A stretch of DNA of 28,135 bases from an uncultured Candidatus Melainabacteria bacterium (GCA_937891325.1 CALAFU010000312.1:1-28135), one strand, 5' to 3'; positions 6,096-13,670 are shown, counted from the stretch's first letter. Numbers and translations: made by a program. The notes: generated from the letters alone by a model not told the origin.

Positions 6096-6458
6096 GTGAA
6101 ATACCTTCATCCATATTACAAAAAGGAGTATGATGTAGTTATTGGTGAGACGTTGTTTTTTAATTATATCACATTCAAAATCTCTGAAGCTCAATATGAA
6201 ACTTTTGTATTTGATGATGATACAGGAAAAATGTTTCCGATCACTAAAATAATTGATAATGTTATTTTAGCTGACAATCAACAAGCAGCATTAACAACAA
6301 ACAAAAGGATGACAGAAGATTTATGGGCCACATTAAAAACAATCGGAGATAAAGAATTGACACAACAATTTGCTGAATACTTAAGCACTGATAATACAAA
6401 AGAAAAGTCAGCTTTAGATTGGTTACATTTAATCAGGAAGAAGAATGAATCTAAATGA
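6096..6458 (+). CDS. Unknown protein, GTG start
   Basis: A 120-residue protein of unknown function. The GTG at 6096 is chosen because AAGGCGG stands 6 nt upstream; there is no ATG before the conserved-looking N-terminus KYLHPYYKKEYDVVIGE. The first half looks like beta strands (FFNYITFKISEAQYETFVFD), the second half helical (TEDLWATLKTIGDKELTQQF). The 3' end overlaps the next small gene by 14 nt. Confidence 0.65.
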   Translation: MKYLHPYYKKEYDVVIGETLFFNYITFKISEAQYETFVFDDDTGKMFPITKIIDNVILADNQQAALTTNKRMTEDLWATLKTIGDKELTQQFAEYLSTDNTKEKSALDWLHLIRKKNESK

Positions 6459-6594
6459 AATTATCTACCAAATCTTGCAAATAAAACATTTCGAAGTTTG
6501 TTTTATTGTTATTCTGGCTTTAATTATTATCATTTACAAACAACATAAGAAGTCAAAGCAAAAAAGTTTATTTAAACGTATAAAACTAATGTAA
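6445..6594 (+). CDS. Small single-pass membrane protein
   Basis: A 49-residue product. AGGAAG ends 5 nt before the ATG, inside the end of the preceding gene. Residues about 18-31 (EVCFIVILALIIIIYK) form one hydrophobic segment followed by a strongly basic tail (KQHKKSKQKSLFKRIK), which predicts an outside N-terminus and cytoplasmic C-terminus. Such small membrane proteins are common in phage early regions. Without a lysis-gene neighbour I do not call it a holin or spanin. Confidence 0.6.
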   Translation: MNLNEIIYQILQIKHFEVCFIVILALIIIIYKQHKKSKQKSLFKRIKLM

Positions 6595-6604
6595 AGAGGA
6601 AGAC

Positions 6605-7219
6605 ATGAAAGTTAAACTAATCCAATGTACAGGTTTTGAACCAGCCATGCTTGGTTCGATGTTGAGTTATGGGAAAACATCTTTAGATGACCTTGAACTA
6701 TTTGCTGATACAAAAACTGTACGTCCTGAAATTCTTGAACGTTTTGCGCCATTATCTAAAACTTTAGTTTCTTCAGGTGCAGGACATGATAAATTTCTTG
6801 AACAAATTCAGTATTGGATTGCTGTTCGTGCGCCTTTACGTTTTCACAAACAACTTGATACATATCGTCATACATCGAAGAGTTCAGAATCAACAATGCA
6901 TCTTGCGTGGAAAGGTGGCGTTGACGAATCAGATTTTGAAACTTTTGAATACATCTACCCTGAAACATTGAAACGTTTAAATGATGATATCAAACGTTAT
7001 TGCGAAGAAAAAGACACATTAAAGAAAAAAGAATTATTCGACATTATTACAATGAATTTACCTGATGGTTATTTACAAACACGTATGTTGAATACAAATG
7101 CAAAAAGCTTGCGCAATATGTATTTTCAACGTCGTGATCATAAATTAGGTGAATGGCATGACTTTTGTGATGCTATTAAAACATTTCCATATGCTGATTT
7201 AATTACTTTAGAAAAATAA
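6605..7219 (+). CDS. ThyX-like protein (flavin-dependent thymidylate synthase fold), divergent
   Basis: A 204-residue protein close to ThyX length. Two regions fit the ThyX family order: YWIAVRAPLRFHKQLDTYRH at 70-89 with TSKSSEST following (ThyX: I-K-A-P..Q-W-x-RHR-x-x-S-x-N-E-x-S) and, near 151-186, LPDGYLQTRM, then NTNAKSLRNMYFQRR and GEWHDF (ThyX: LP...T...N-A-R-S-L...R...Q-W-E-I). The ThyX signature RHR is changed to R-H-T (88-90), and the later N-A-R-S-L arginine is Lys. True ThyX makes dTMP from dUMP using FAD, NAD(P)H and methylene-tetrahydrofolate. The altered residues mean activity is doubtful; it may be a relative with another role. GAGGAAG precedes the ATG. Confidence 0.5.
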   Translation: MKVKLIQCTGFEPAMLGSMLSYGKTSLDDLELFADTKTVRPEILERFAPLSKTLVSSGAGHDKFLEQIQYWIAVRAPLRFHKQLDTYRHTSKSSESTMHLAWKGGVDESDFETFEYIYPETLKRLNDDIKRYCEEKDTLKKKELFDIITMNLPDGYLQTRMLNTNAKSLRNMYFQRRDHKLGEWHDFCDAIKTFPYADLITLEK

Positions 7220-7235
7220 ATAACTTTTATATAAT

Positions 7236-7412
7236 ATGTTGAAGCAATATACAATATATTTAATCAGGTGGCAGCTGTCGACACCAATTCTGGCAGCTGT
7301 CATTTATTGGCTAAAAAATTGCAGTGCCTTAACAAGTACAATCATTGCCAATTTAATTGGTGGTTTGATTTTCTTTTGGATTGATCGTATGATTTTTAAG
7401 AAAGCTAAATGA
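7236..7412 (+). CDS. Small membrane protein, two hydrophobic segments
   Basis: A 58-residue protein with two predicted membrane helices (about 16-26, TPILAAVIYWL, and 36-49, IIANLIGGLIFFWI) and a basic C-terminus (RMIFKKAK). The pattern IRWQLSTPIL ... ANLIGGLIFFWIDR is one I associate with small conserved phage membrane proteins of unknown role. No clear ribosome site precedes the ATG; the start is chosen because the N-terminal charged stretch just before RWQLSTP fits the family pattern. It ends 1 nt before the next ATG. Confidence 0.6.
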   Translation: MLKQYTIYLIRWQLSTPILAAVIYWLKNCSALTSTIIANLIGGLIFFWIDRMIFKKAK

Positions 7413-7413
7413 A

Positions 7414-7788
7414 ATGATGGAAGAAGCCGTTAATGATTTAAAGAAAATGAAATCAGAAAAGACTAAACTTCTTAATCAGTTAAAAGCTGATAAAGAAATG
7501 TATGAATCTATCTTAAAAGATCTAAACAAAAAGATTGATGATACTACAAAAGAAGTTGAGCGTTTAAATAATGTCTATAATGGCTTAACAAAATACGAAT
7601 ACTTAACTGATCATGCTTTAGTCAGATATCTTGAACGTTCAGGTGCTATTGATATTCAAACTATCCGAAAGAATCTGTTAAATGAAAGTTTAGCTATTGG
7701 CTTGATTAACAATGCGAATAAAGTCACTATTGGCGGTTTTGACTTTATTGTTAAAAATGGTAAAGTAGTAACATCAATAGATAAGTAA
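7414..7788 (+). CDS. Coiled-coil protein with a small conserved C-terminal domain
   Basis: A 124-residue protein. Residues 1-55 form a highly charged coiled coil (Lys/Glu with Leu spacing); residues 60-124 form a compact domain beginning YLTDHALVRYLERSGAIDIQ, a H-A-L-x-R-x-x-E-R pattern that I have seen in phage proteins and that resembles small toxin/nuclease-like folds, then a strand pair (KVTIGGFDFIVKNGKVVTSI). ATGs at 7414 and 7417 are both possible. Function unknown; the conserved His and Arg would be worth testing as active-site residues. Confidence 0.7.
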   Translation: MMEEAVNDLKKMKSEKTKLLNQLKADKEMYESILKDLNKKIDDTTKEVERLNNVYNGLTKYEYLTDHALVRYLERSGAIDIQTIRKNLLNESLAIGLINNANKVTIGGFDFIVKNGKVVTSIDK

Positions 7789-7794
7789 ATAAAT

Positions 7795-8208
7795 ATGACA
7801 AAAATTTCAGACCTTAACTTTAAAACAAAAATCTTAACTGAAGAAGAAAGTGATAATTTTAACGGTGTATCTTCAGTTTGTACAGCTGTCATCAAAAACA
7901 ATTTACCATTTGAAATTGTTATAGTACGTATGTTTGAACAAGATTGTGCAGACAAACCTTATATCATAATGTTCATAGAAAAATTAAATAGAGACGTTGT
8001 AAAGATAGATACAATTATTCCTAATGATATTATTGATGAAGTTTGTCCTGATAATCAATCTGAAATCTCTATTGAATGTTTAAGTGAAGAGTCAGCAAAT
8101 CAAATTATTGAAGTTGCTGAAGCTTTTGGAAAAAATGTCACGGAATATCTAAACTCAATTAAAAAGTATAGTAACAAAATCATTTCAATACCTACAACTT
8201 TACAATAA
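7795..8208 (+). CDS. Unknown acidic protein
   Basis: A 137-residue acidic protein with no motif I recognise. It looks alpha/beta with four Cys (residues 29, 51, 84 and 100). It starts 6 nt after the previous stop with no strong ribosome site, so translation is probably coupled. It is the last gene before a new TTGACA promoter at 8216. Confidence 0.65.
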   Translation: MTKISDLNFKTKILTEEESDNFNGVSSVCTAVIKNNLPFEIVIVRMFEQDCADKPYIIMFIEKLNRDVVKIDTIIPNDIIDEVCPDNQSEISIECLSEESANQIIEVAEAFGKNVTEYLNSIKKYSNKIISIPTTLQ

Positions 8209-8215
8209 CTAATTG

Positions 8216-8244
8216 TTGACAAACAATAATTTTCATTGTAAAAT
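8216..8244 (+). promoter_or_regulatory. Sigma70-like promoter
   Basis: TTGACA (8216-8221), 17-bp spacer, TAAAAT (8239-8244), 59 nt before the start at 8304, leaving a leader of roughly 50 nt. Confidence 0.75.
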
Positions 8245-8303
8245 TCTACTATAATAATTAAATGTTCTATAAACACTTTTAAATAAAAGCAGGTGAATTC
8301 TAA

Positions 8304-8909
8304 ATGTTAGACTATTTTGATATTAGTGATACTTCAGACATTCCAGAATATACAAACAATAGTTTTAAAGGTGGACGTAATCTACGGTATGCACTTTTGT
8401 ATTTGATGGAACTTGCCAAAAAACCAATTACAGCTAAACATCTTCGTGTTGCATTTTACAGAAAATATCATGATTGCAAAAACTTTCAAGATTTAAGCGT
8501 CACTCAAGTTTCATTATTGCTACGAAATTTGATTACTCAAAAAGATGTTTTAACCGTTGAACGTGGCGTTTATATTGTTAATAAAGATAAAGTAAAACGC
8601 ACCATTACACGTCGCACGAACACATCAATTGAGAATAAACCTTTAGTTAATTTGATTATATCTATTTTAACAAACAAATCACCTATTGATAAAAATGATT
8701 TGTGCAAAATCATCAATGAACACTCACCAAATTTACAATTATCTGAAAGTGGTTTGGTTAATATCTTAAGTCACCTGAAGAAAAGAAAACAAATCACATG
8801 TACAAAAGGTCTTTATAGCATAAATAGTGAATATGAAAAACCTGTTGTGCGACGTAAAAGAAAATCTAAAGAAGAAACTGAAACAAAAACTAATTCAGGA
8901 AACCTATAA
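8304..8909 (+). CDS. Putative DNA-binding protein with two winged-helix-like repeats
   Basis: A 201-residue basic protein. Two similar domains are visible: residues about 25-92 (ending VERGVYIVN) and 112-173 (ending CTKGLYSIN), each helix-helix-recognition helix-wing, as in winged-helix domains. A basic tail (KPVVRRKRKSK) follows. The first domain is clearly related to the first domain of the next protein (LR-x-A-(F/Y)-YRK-(Y/F), then F-x-x-LS-x-x-QV). AGGTGAA stands before the ATG. The stop overlaps the next start (TAATG). It could regulate phage transcription; no target is visible. Fold call is by eye. Confidence 0.6.
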   Translation: MLDYFDISDTSDIPEYTNNSFKGGRNLRYALLYLMELAKKPITAKHLRVAFYRKYHDCKNFQDLSVTQVSLLLRNLITQKDVLTVERGVYIVNKDKVKRTITRRTNTSIENKPLVNLIISILTNKSPIDKNDLCKIINEHSPNLQLSESGLVNILSHLKKRKQITCTKGLYSINSEYEKPVVRRKRKSKEETETKTNSGNL

Positions 8910-9745
8910 TGCTGAACGATTCAAGCGAAAATCTATTTGATTCAAAAAACACTGAAGACATTAAAGGTTTTTCTTTTGATAGTAAAGACAGACCTGTCTA
9001 TCGTATTAATATGGGAAGATTATTAACCATTATTAAAGAAACTGATTCATATATTAATGCTGAAGAATTACGAGCAGCATACTATAGAAAATTCAACAAC
9101 GAATCAGATTTTATGAATCTAAGTCTTGCACAAGTAAAGTATTTGGTTAATATCCTTAATCATCAACATGATTTTAAACGCCGTGGTAATAAATTCAAAT
9201 ACAACACAAATGAACGCACTAAAATTGACTACTACGATGTAGCAATGATGTTTAAAAATGCTTCACTATCAACAGATGAAGCATATGCTAAATATAAAGA
9301 AATTTCCAAATCCGGCAATTTGCCTAAAGGTGCTTTTATTAATACATTAAGATACCTTCATAATAAAAATTGTTTGGAACGTACAGAAGTCGAGCATCAT
9401 TACATATATACATTAAAAGACATCAATGCATTAAGCAGTCGTCTTGAGCAAACTGTAACACATAACGTATTAAATACAGCCATTCAAGATAAGCATTATA
9501 ATTTTGATGAAGTTTGTTCAAATTTAGGAACAACGCGTGGTAAACTTTTAGGCTCTTTACGCCGTACAGGTATGAAATGGGAGTCACGTCGCAAGAAAAA
9601 AGTACGCGATGCTAGATCAGGAAAAGTTTGGGAATCACTGTCAAGTTGTGCCAAAGAACTTAAAGTTTCACGTCAACATATCAATCAAAGTATGAAACGT
9701 AATTCACCTGTTAGAGGTGTTTACCTTGAATTCTTTGAAGAATGA
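8909..9745 (+). CDS. Putative DNA-binding protein: winged-helix-like domain plus NUMOD1-like tail
   Basis: A 278-residue basic protein, paralogous in its first domain (about 35-100: INAEELRAAYYRKF, LSLAQVKYLV) to its upstream neighbour, with which it shares a TAATG overlap. The middle is helical. The last 46 residues (RDARSGKVWESLSSCAKELK, then VSRQHINQSMKR) resemble the NUMOD1/IENR-type helix-turn-helix found in homing endonucleases and phage DNA-binding proteins, where V-x-x-x-x-G-x-x-(W/F)-x-S-(I/L)-x-x-x-A-K-x-L precedes the recognition helix. No endonuclease catalytic motif (GIY-YIG or HNH) is present. It is probably a regulator. It ends 2 nt from the convergent gene's end. Confidence 0.6.
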   Translation: MLNDSSENLFDSKNTEDIKGFSFDSKDRPVYRINMGRLLTIIKETDSYINAEELRAAYYRKFNNESDFMNLSLAQVKYLVNILNHQHDFKRRGNKFKYNTNERTKIDYYDVAMMFKNASLSTDEAYAKYKEISKSGNLPKGAFINTLRYLHNKNCLERTEVEHHYIYTLKDINALSSRLEQTVTHNVLNTAIQDKHYNFDEVCSNLGTTRGKLLGSLRRTGMKWESRRKKKVRDARSGKVWESLSSCAKELKVSRQHINQSMKRNSPVRGVYLEFFEE

Positions 9746-9747
9746 TT

Positions 9748-10464
9748 CTAAATAAACGTTGGAAAAAATCTTAATGTAGGTACATACCAATAATCTTTAG
9801 GTAGGATTAATGTCACAACATCATATGCATTTGAAACTTTCTTAACATTAATTCTATTATATTTCCAATATGAATCAATTGACGGGGTATATAAGGTTTG
9901 TTTGAGTATCTTCAAATCTTTATACCCCTTCTTTTTACCGTATGATGTCTTTAATAATTTAAAACTTTTCATGTGTTTCAACATACCGTATGTAACATCT
10001 GTATCAACACCACAATCTTGCATAAACACTATAATATCAGACGGCTCGAATAAAACATTATCTACAGTAAAACTTTGGCTTCCTGTAATATAAAAATAAT
10101 CACCCTTTTTTAATGGTCTATATGTATTCAAATACTTGAAACCAACAGCAGCTAAAGTATTAATTGTAACCTTGCTATGATATGTTGTTTTAAAAGGTGT
10201 ATTTGTATTAGATGGAATTTGGTCAACTAAAAAGAAACCTGATGTAGTGCTTTTGTATGTTAACGAATCATAAACAGACATTTGTGCATATGTTTTATTA
10301 AAATTCGGTTCAACAAAAGTAATCTTTCCATCTGTGTTTTCAAAAGGATAAACTTTAGGTAAAACAGAATTAGGTAAAGGCACATCACGCAACTGTGTAT
10401 CATATGTAAATTCCTTTACATTCATTGGTTCAATAAAATTATCTTCATATGAAACACTATACAT
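9748..10464 (-). CDS. Unknown protein, possibly structural
   Basis: A 238-residue beta-rich, aromatic-rich protein with many Tyr, Phe and Thr and few charged clusters, as in virion proteins, but with no recognised motif. It is the only minus-strand gene in the 2.9-13 kb region and is preceded 39 nt upstream by TTAATTTATT with GTTCTTAA (10503-10496), the motif found before other structural genes, rather than TTGACA. AGGTAAA precedes its ATG. A late, virion-associated role is inferred from these two points only. Confidence 0.65.
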   Translation of the reverse strand: MYSVSYEDNFIEPMNVKEFTYDTQLRDVPLPNSVLPKVYPFENTDGKITFVEPNFNKTYAQMSVYDSLTYKSTTSGFFLVDQIPSNTNTPFKTTYHSKVTINTLAAVGFKYLNTYRPLKKGDYFYITGSQSFTVDNVLFEPSDIIVFMQDCGVDTDVTYGMLKHMKSFKLLKTSYGKKKGYKDLKILKQTLYTPSIDSYWKYNRINVKKVSNAYDVVTLILPKDYWYVPTLRFFPTFI

Positions 10465-10495
10465 TTTTATTTACCTATTAAAAAACATCAATAAA

Positions 10496-10503
10496 TTAAG
10501 AAC
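10496..10503 (-). promoter_or_regulatory. Candidate late-promoter motif GTTCTTAA
   Basis: GTTCTTAA on the minus strand, 39 nt before the start at 10464, in the divergent intergenic region. Confidence 0.35.
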
Positions 10504-10520
10504 TTTTTGGAATTTAGTGA

Positions 10521-10549
10521 TTGACTATCTTGAATAAATTTGCTAACAT
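10521..10549 (+). promoter_or_regulatory. Sigma70-like promoter
   Basis: TTGACT (10521-10526), 17-bp spacer, TAACAT (10544-10549), 30 nt before the gene at 10579. Confidence 0.6.
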
Positions 10550-10578
10550 ATTCTTAAACTTAACTAATAGGAAAACTA

Positions 10579-11406
10579 ATGTCAGTATTCGTAGTTTATA
10601 AAAGAAATTCTGGCAACAAGTCAGATACAATGGTGTCGTATTCATCTTCAAGAGAAACGGCAGAACAATTAATTCCACCAAACAGTAAAGATTTTTATAT
10701 TCAGGAATTGCCTAAATTGGAACTAAATAAACCTAAATACAGTGGAGGTTTATGGACACGAACAGATGCGGCAATTGAAAAAGAGCATGAAGAATATATT
10801 AAAAAATCAGTTGTTACAGATCCAATGTCTCATCGCACTGAATACCCTACGGAATTACCGGAAGCTGTTGCGTACTACATTAAAGGATTTAAAGATCCTC
10901 AACGACAGGAAACTAGAAGTGTTGAGCTTTTTAATTGTTTAGATGATTTGTCTTGCAAAAAGATTTCACTCAATATTACTAAAAATAAACCTCAAGGTGC
11001 ACCGCGTACAACACGTGAACCAAACCGTCATGGTGTCTTTAAAAAGAATTATACTAACAACAAAATTATTATTCCTAAAACCGGTTATAACATACCAGCA
11101 ACAAAACCTAAACAACCTGTTTTTTATAAACAACAACCAAACAAACCCTCTATAAACATTGTTGACGGCAAAAGAGTTTTTAGATGGAGTTTCAGTTTCA
11201 GCTATCCAAATATGAAACCTGTTGTTTACAAGATTTTTATTGAAAATCAACACGAATCTACAGAAATTAATTTTGTTGCAGGACCAATCTACCATGATCG
11301 TGACTTTAAGCTAATTGCATATACAACAACACAAGAAAAAGCTGAAAAGATGATTATGAAAGAATTGAAAAAATTAATTGCCATTGGGAAAATCAGATCA
11401 TGCTAA
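10579..11406 (+). CDS. Unknown basic protein with a short N-terminal phage domain
   Basis: A 275-residue basic protein. Residues 1-45 (SVFVVYKRNSGNKSDTMVSY, then SSRETAEQLI) follow the same F-x-V-x-KR-N/x-G ... S/T-x-x-x-A plan as the C-terminus of the protein at 2996. A Pro/Asn/Lys-rich, probably disordered region (about 140-195) separates it from a beta-rich C-terminal part (FRWSFSFSYPNMKPVVYKIF). AGGAAA precedes the ATG. It overlaps the next gene by 7 nt, so the two are probably an operon from the promoter at 10521. Function unknown. Confidence 0.7.
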   Translation: MSVFVVYKRNSGNKSDTMVSYSSSRETAEQLIPPNSKDFYIQELPKLELNKPKYSGGLWTRTDAAIEKEHEEYIKKSVVTDPMSHRTEYPTELPEAVAYYIKGFKDPQRQETRSVELFNCLDDLSCKKISLNITKNKPQGAPRTTREPNRHGVFKKNYTNNKIIIPKTGYNIPATKPKQPVFYKQQPNKPSINIVDGKRVFRWSFSFSYPNMKPVVYKIFIENQHESTEINFVAGPIYHDRDFKLIAYTTTQEKAEKMIMKELKKLIAIGKIRSC

Positions 11407-11750
11407 TTTCTAAATTATCACAAAATCAAATTGATAATCTTAAAAAAGTATACATTACAGTACCTGTACTTAACGAAGAAAAAACTAAAATTATTAACTT
11501 TACTGTAAAAGAAGTACGTCGAGGTAAATTTGTCAGACCCCTTTCAATAATTCGAGCAAATCCTCATATCTACCAATATGAACATTGGTTTGAAAATAAA
11601 GAAGAAAATCGTGCATATATCTATAGACGACAACAACATCTTTATAGATTCAATGATGATATTTTAGTTTATTTAGCTTTAAAGTATAATTTAAGACTTG
11701 AAGTAGCAGGGCTTAATCTACAAACTTTAAGAAAATTAGAAAACATTTAA
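11400..11750 (+). CDS. Unknown basic protein
   Basis: A 116-residue basic protein beginning within the last codons of its neighbour. It has an RRGKFVRPLSIIRANPHIYQ segment and a Tyr/Arg-rich centre (AYIYRRQQHLYRF). No family recognised. Coupled translation with the upstream gene is likely because there is no separate ribosome site beyond GGGAAA inside that gene. Confidence 0.65.
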   Translation: MLISKLSQNQIDNLKKVYITVPVLNEEKTKIINFTVKEVRRGKFVRPLSIIRANPHIYQYEHWFENKEENRAYIYRRQQHLYRFNDDILVYLALKYNLRLEVAGLNLQTLRKLENI

Positions 11751-11758
11751 ATTTTATA

Positions 11759-11787
11759 TTGACATCCTTTTGCTTTCATTATATAGT
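11759..11787 (+). promoter_or_regulatory. Sigma70-like promoter
   Basis: TTGACA (11759-11764), 17-bp spacer, TATAGT (11782-11787), 45 nt before the lipoprotein start at 11832. Confidence 0.75.
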
Positions 11788-11831
11788 ATATTTATACGAT
11801 GAAAAGAAAAGCTAATCGAAAGGAAAATATC

Positions 11832-12419
11832 ATGAATAAAACTATTGCTACAGTAATCATGTGTATGACAATGTCTGCATGTTCTACGATGAGTGATAAA
11901 GTAATTCAGCGTTCTGACAACTTGTCGTCAAGACCGTCATGGGCTTCTGAAACAGTTGCATACTATGAAGAAGGCAACAAAACATATTTTGTAGGGAATA
12001 TGATTGTTGACGGTGGCACTAGTCCGTCGTGGCTGTGCATTGCTGCTTCTAATGTCACAAAAAAAGACGTTGCTGATCAAATCAAACAAAAGCTTGATTA
12101 CATTGTTCAAGCTGCCAATGAAGACATGACTGTTGGTTTAGGCCAGTTAAAATATGTAGGCACTGAAGCTTCTAATCTGACAGTATCTAGCTTGAAACGT
12201 GAGGGATGCTATTGGGAAAAAGTGTTGACACAGGTTGACGAATCTTCTAAAGGTATCGTTTATCATGCTTTTGCTAAAATGTCTATTCCTACAGCTGATT
12301 TGAAAAAAGCTATTAAAGATGCTGCTAGCAAAAAAGGTTTGAGTAAAGATTTTCAGAAACAGGTTGATGAACGTTGGAATACTGTAACTTCCTTCGAAAA
12401 AGAATCAGTTACTGAATAA
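11832..12419 (+). CDS. Phage-encoded lipoprotein, LPP20-like
   Basis: A 195-residue lipoprotein. The start at 11832 is chosen over the in-frame ATG at 11799 because GAAAGGAAA precedes it and it gives a proper signal peptide: MNKTIATVIM then hydrophobic residues and lipobox MSAC, with Cys17 the lipidated residue. The mature part (RPSWASE, YFVGNMIVDGG, then alternating helices) resembles the LPP20-type surface lipoprotein pattern (P-x-W...VG...A...A...I). It has its own TTGACA promoter, so early expression is likely. Early phage lipoproteins often block receptors against superinfection (for example T5 Llp), which is inference here. Co-transcribed with the two small genes that follow. Confidence 0.75.
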   Translation: MNKTIATVIMCMTMSACSTMSDKVIQRSDNLSSRPSWASETVAYYEEGNKTYFVGNMIVDGGTSPSWLCIAASNVTKKDVADQIKQKLDYIVQAANEDMTVGLGQLKYVGTEASNLTVSSLKREGCYWEKVLTQVDESSKGIVYHAFAKMSIPTADLKKAIKDAASKKGLSKDFQKQVDERWNTVTSFEKESVTE

Positions 12420-12477
12420 AATGATGGAAAGGTCACGTTTGTCCTTCCAATTAATTCAAATAAAATGGAGAATTGAA

Positions 12478-12708
12478 ATGTTTAAATTAGTAGGTATGCC
12501 TAATTGCCCTAAATGCAAACAGGTTAAGAAGCTGCTTGACGGTATGAATTATCAGATTGAAGAAATTAACGGCATGGAACATACAGATATTCTAGATAAA
12601 TACAAAATTCAAGCTGCACCTGTAATTATTAACACTGATACTGAAGTTGCTACGTATGTTGGCGATTGGGGTTCTAAAAAACTAAAAGATCTATTAGGTA
12701 TTCAGTAA
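12478..12708 (+). CDS. Glutaredoxin-like thioredoxin-fold protein
   Basis: A 76-residue redoxin. MFKLVGMPNCPKCKQVKKLL carries the active-site C-P-K-C (Cys10, Cys13) after the first strand, and YKIQAAPVIINTD supplies the cis-proline (Pro48). The length and order match phage glutaredoxins that reduce ribonucleotide reductase or keep phage proteins reduced. The ATG at 12478 has GGAG 8 nt upstream; an ATG at 12421 in the same frame would add an unlikely N-terminus. The 57 nt before it contain an imperfect GGAAAGG / CCTTCC inverted repeat. It overlaps the next gene by one base. Confidence 0.85.
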   Translation: MFKLVGMPNCPKCKQVKKLLDGMNYQIEEINGMEHTDILDKYKIQAAPVIINTDTEVATYVGDWGSKKLKDLLGIQ

Positions 12709-13049
12709 TGGCTCTATACACGTTTCAGTATCAAGGAATTAATGTTGCTACCGATAAACTAATTGAATCACCTGAAGATTCGTCTTTTTCTTTTACGTTA
12801 CCTAAAGAATCAAATGAATCTAAACAGTTAATTGAATTACAAACAAAATTATTTAATTCATTTTCTACAAAAATTATTGTGAATGATTTTGAAGAGTTTT
12901 GCCAGAACATTTTAATTTCTAAAGATTCTGAACAATACGCGTGGTGCATTAATTGTTACATTTGCAAAAGAATTGATGATTCTGATAATTGGTTGTTTCG
13001 TTTCAACTTTTTGCACTATTTCTCAAAGAGTTGTTGCAAATATCAATAA
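12708..13049 (+). CDS. Unknown cysteine-rich protein next to the redoxin
   Basis: A 113-residue protein starting on the last base of the redoxin stop (TAATG). The C-terminal quarter is Cys-rich (WCINCYICKR near residue 83-92, then SKSCCKYQ at the end), which may bind a metal or be a substrate of the adjacent redoxin. No family recognised. A strong bidirectional terminator follows 4 nt after the stop. Confidence 0.65.
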   Translation: MALYTFQYQGINVATDKLIESPEDSSFSFTLPKESNESKQLIELQTKLFNSFSTKIIVNDFEEFCQNILISKDSEQYAWCINCYICKRIDDSDNWLFRFNFLHYFSKSCCKYQ

Positions 13050-13053
13050 CTAT

Positions 13054-13083
13054 AAAGGCCGGAATTTCAACCGGCCTTTATTT
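13054..13083. terminator. Bidirectional intrinsic terminator
   Basis: AAAGGCCGG (13054-13062) pairs with CCGGCCTTT (13071-13079), loop of 8, flanked by T-rich DNA on the right and A-rich DNA on the left. It lies between convergent genes and can serve both. Confidence 0.85.
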
Positions 13084-13601
13084 TAAATTCTTTCTTTCCA
13101 ATTCTTCAATTCATAATGTGGTTTATCAACTATTGTTTTCCAATCACCACCCCATGTTAATTCAATATTGTTTTCTTTTGCAATACCAACAATCAAGTCA
13201 TGAAGTTTGTCCCACTCTTCTGAATTGCTATCCCACTCACCATTTTTCATTGGAATAGGGTAAGGAACTACATCTATAGCAAAACTCGGTTTATAATTAT
13301 GCGCTGATTGCCCCGCATGTGCTTTTGATGTTTTCTTCTTGCACATTGCTTCCTGTTCTTCATTTGAACGATACCCACACAATATTGTAATATCACGATA
13401 ATTCAATACTTCATTGATAATCGTCTGTAACTCTTTACAACATTGTTTCAATCGATCAGCACCTGCAGGTGATAACATACAAGGTTCTGACAATCTCTCA
13501 TAACACCCTATCTTCTTCATTTCAACTTCACTTTCTTTAAAATCAAACATATCTAAATATTGATCCAAAAACTTGAAAAACCAATCAAAAAGAAACTTCA
13601 T
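13083..13601 (-). CDS. Endolysin, M15-family L-alanyl-D-glutamate-type peptidase
   Basis: A 172-residue peptidase of the M15 (VanY/T5 Lys-like) family that cleaves peptidoglycan cross-bridging peptides during lysis. The zinc ligands are visible in order: His101 and Asp110 in SAHNYKPSFAIDVVPY, and His162 with catalytic Glu164 in WGGDWKTIVDKPHYEL. The core starts near MKKIGCYERL (residue 28); the first 27 residues are Phe/Leu/Asp-rich (MKFLFDWFFKFLDQYL) and could be an amphipathic targeting helix. I chose ATG 13601 over the upstream TTG; no strong ribosome site marks either. There is no recognisable holin or spanin beside it. A GTTCTTAA motif lies 38 nt upstream, consistent with late expression. 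Confidence 0.85.
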   Translation of the reverse strand: MKFLFDWFFKFLDQYLDMFDFKESEVEMKKIGCYERLSEPCMLSPAGADRLKQCCKELQTIINEVLNYRDITILCGYRSNEEQEAMCKKKTSKAHAGQSAHNYKPSFAIDVVPYPIPMKNGEWDSNSEEWDKLHDLIVGIAKENNIELTWGGDWKTIVDKPHYELKNWKERI

Positions 13602-13631
13602 GGAAACACCAAACAATTGTTTATCTTAAGA

Positions 13632-13639
13632 TTAAGAAC
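13632..13639 (-). promoter_or_regulatory. Candidate late-promoter motif GTTCTTAA
   Basis: GTTCTTAA followed by TCTTAAGATAA on the minus strand, 38 nt before the endolysin ATG. The 18817 copy continues almost the same way (TCAAGATAA). Confidence 0.4.
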
Positions 13640-13670
13640 AGTTACTTGAAAAAGATCTTTAAGAATAAAC

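Noticed and set aside
7229..7234. TATAAT as a -10 box before the small membrane gene at 7236
   Set aside because: It lies 1 nt from the ATG and its best -35 (TTTAGA) is poor; a transcript would begin inside the gene.
7268..7301. Direct repeat TGGCAGCTGTC in two copies
   Set aside because: It falls inside the small membrane gene, where both copies are coding; short and probably chance.
12989..13258. Open frame spanning the bidirectional terminator
   Set aside because: It crosses a strong hairpin and overlaps the endolysin in antisense; no ribosome site or motif.
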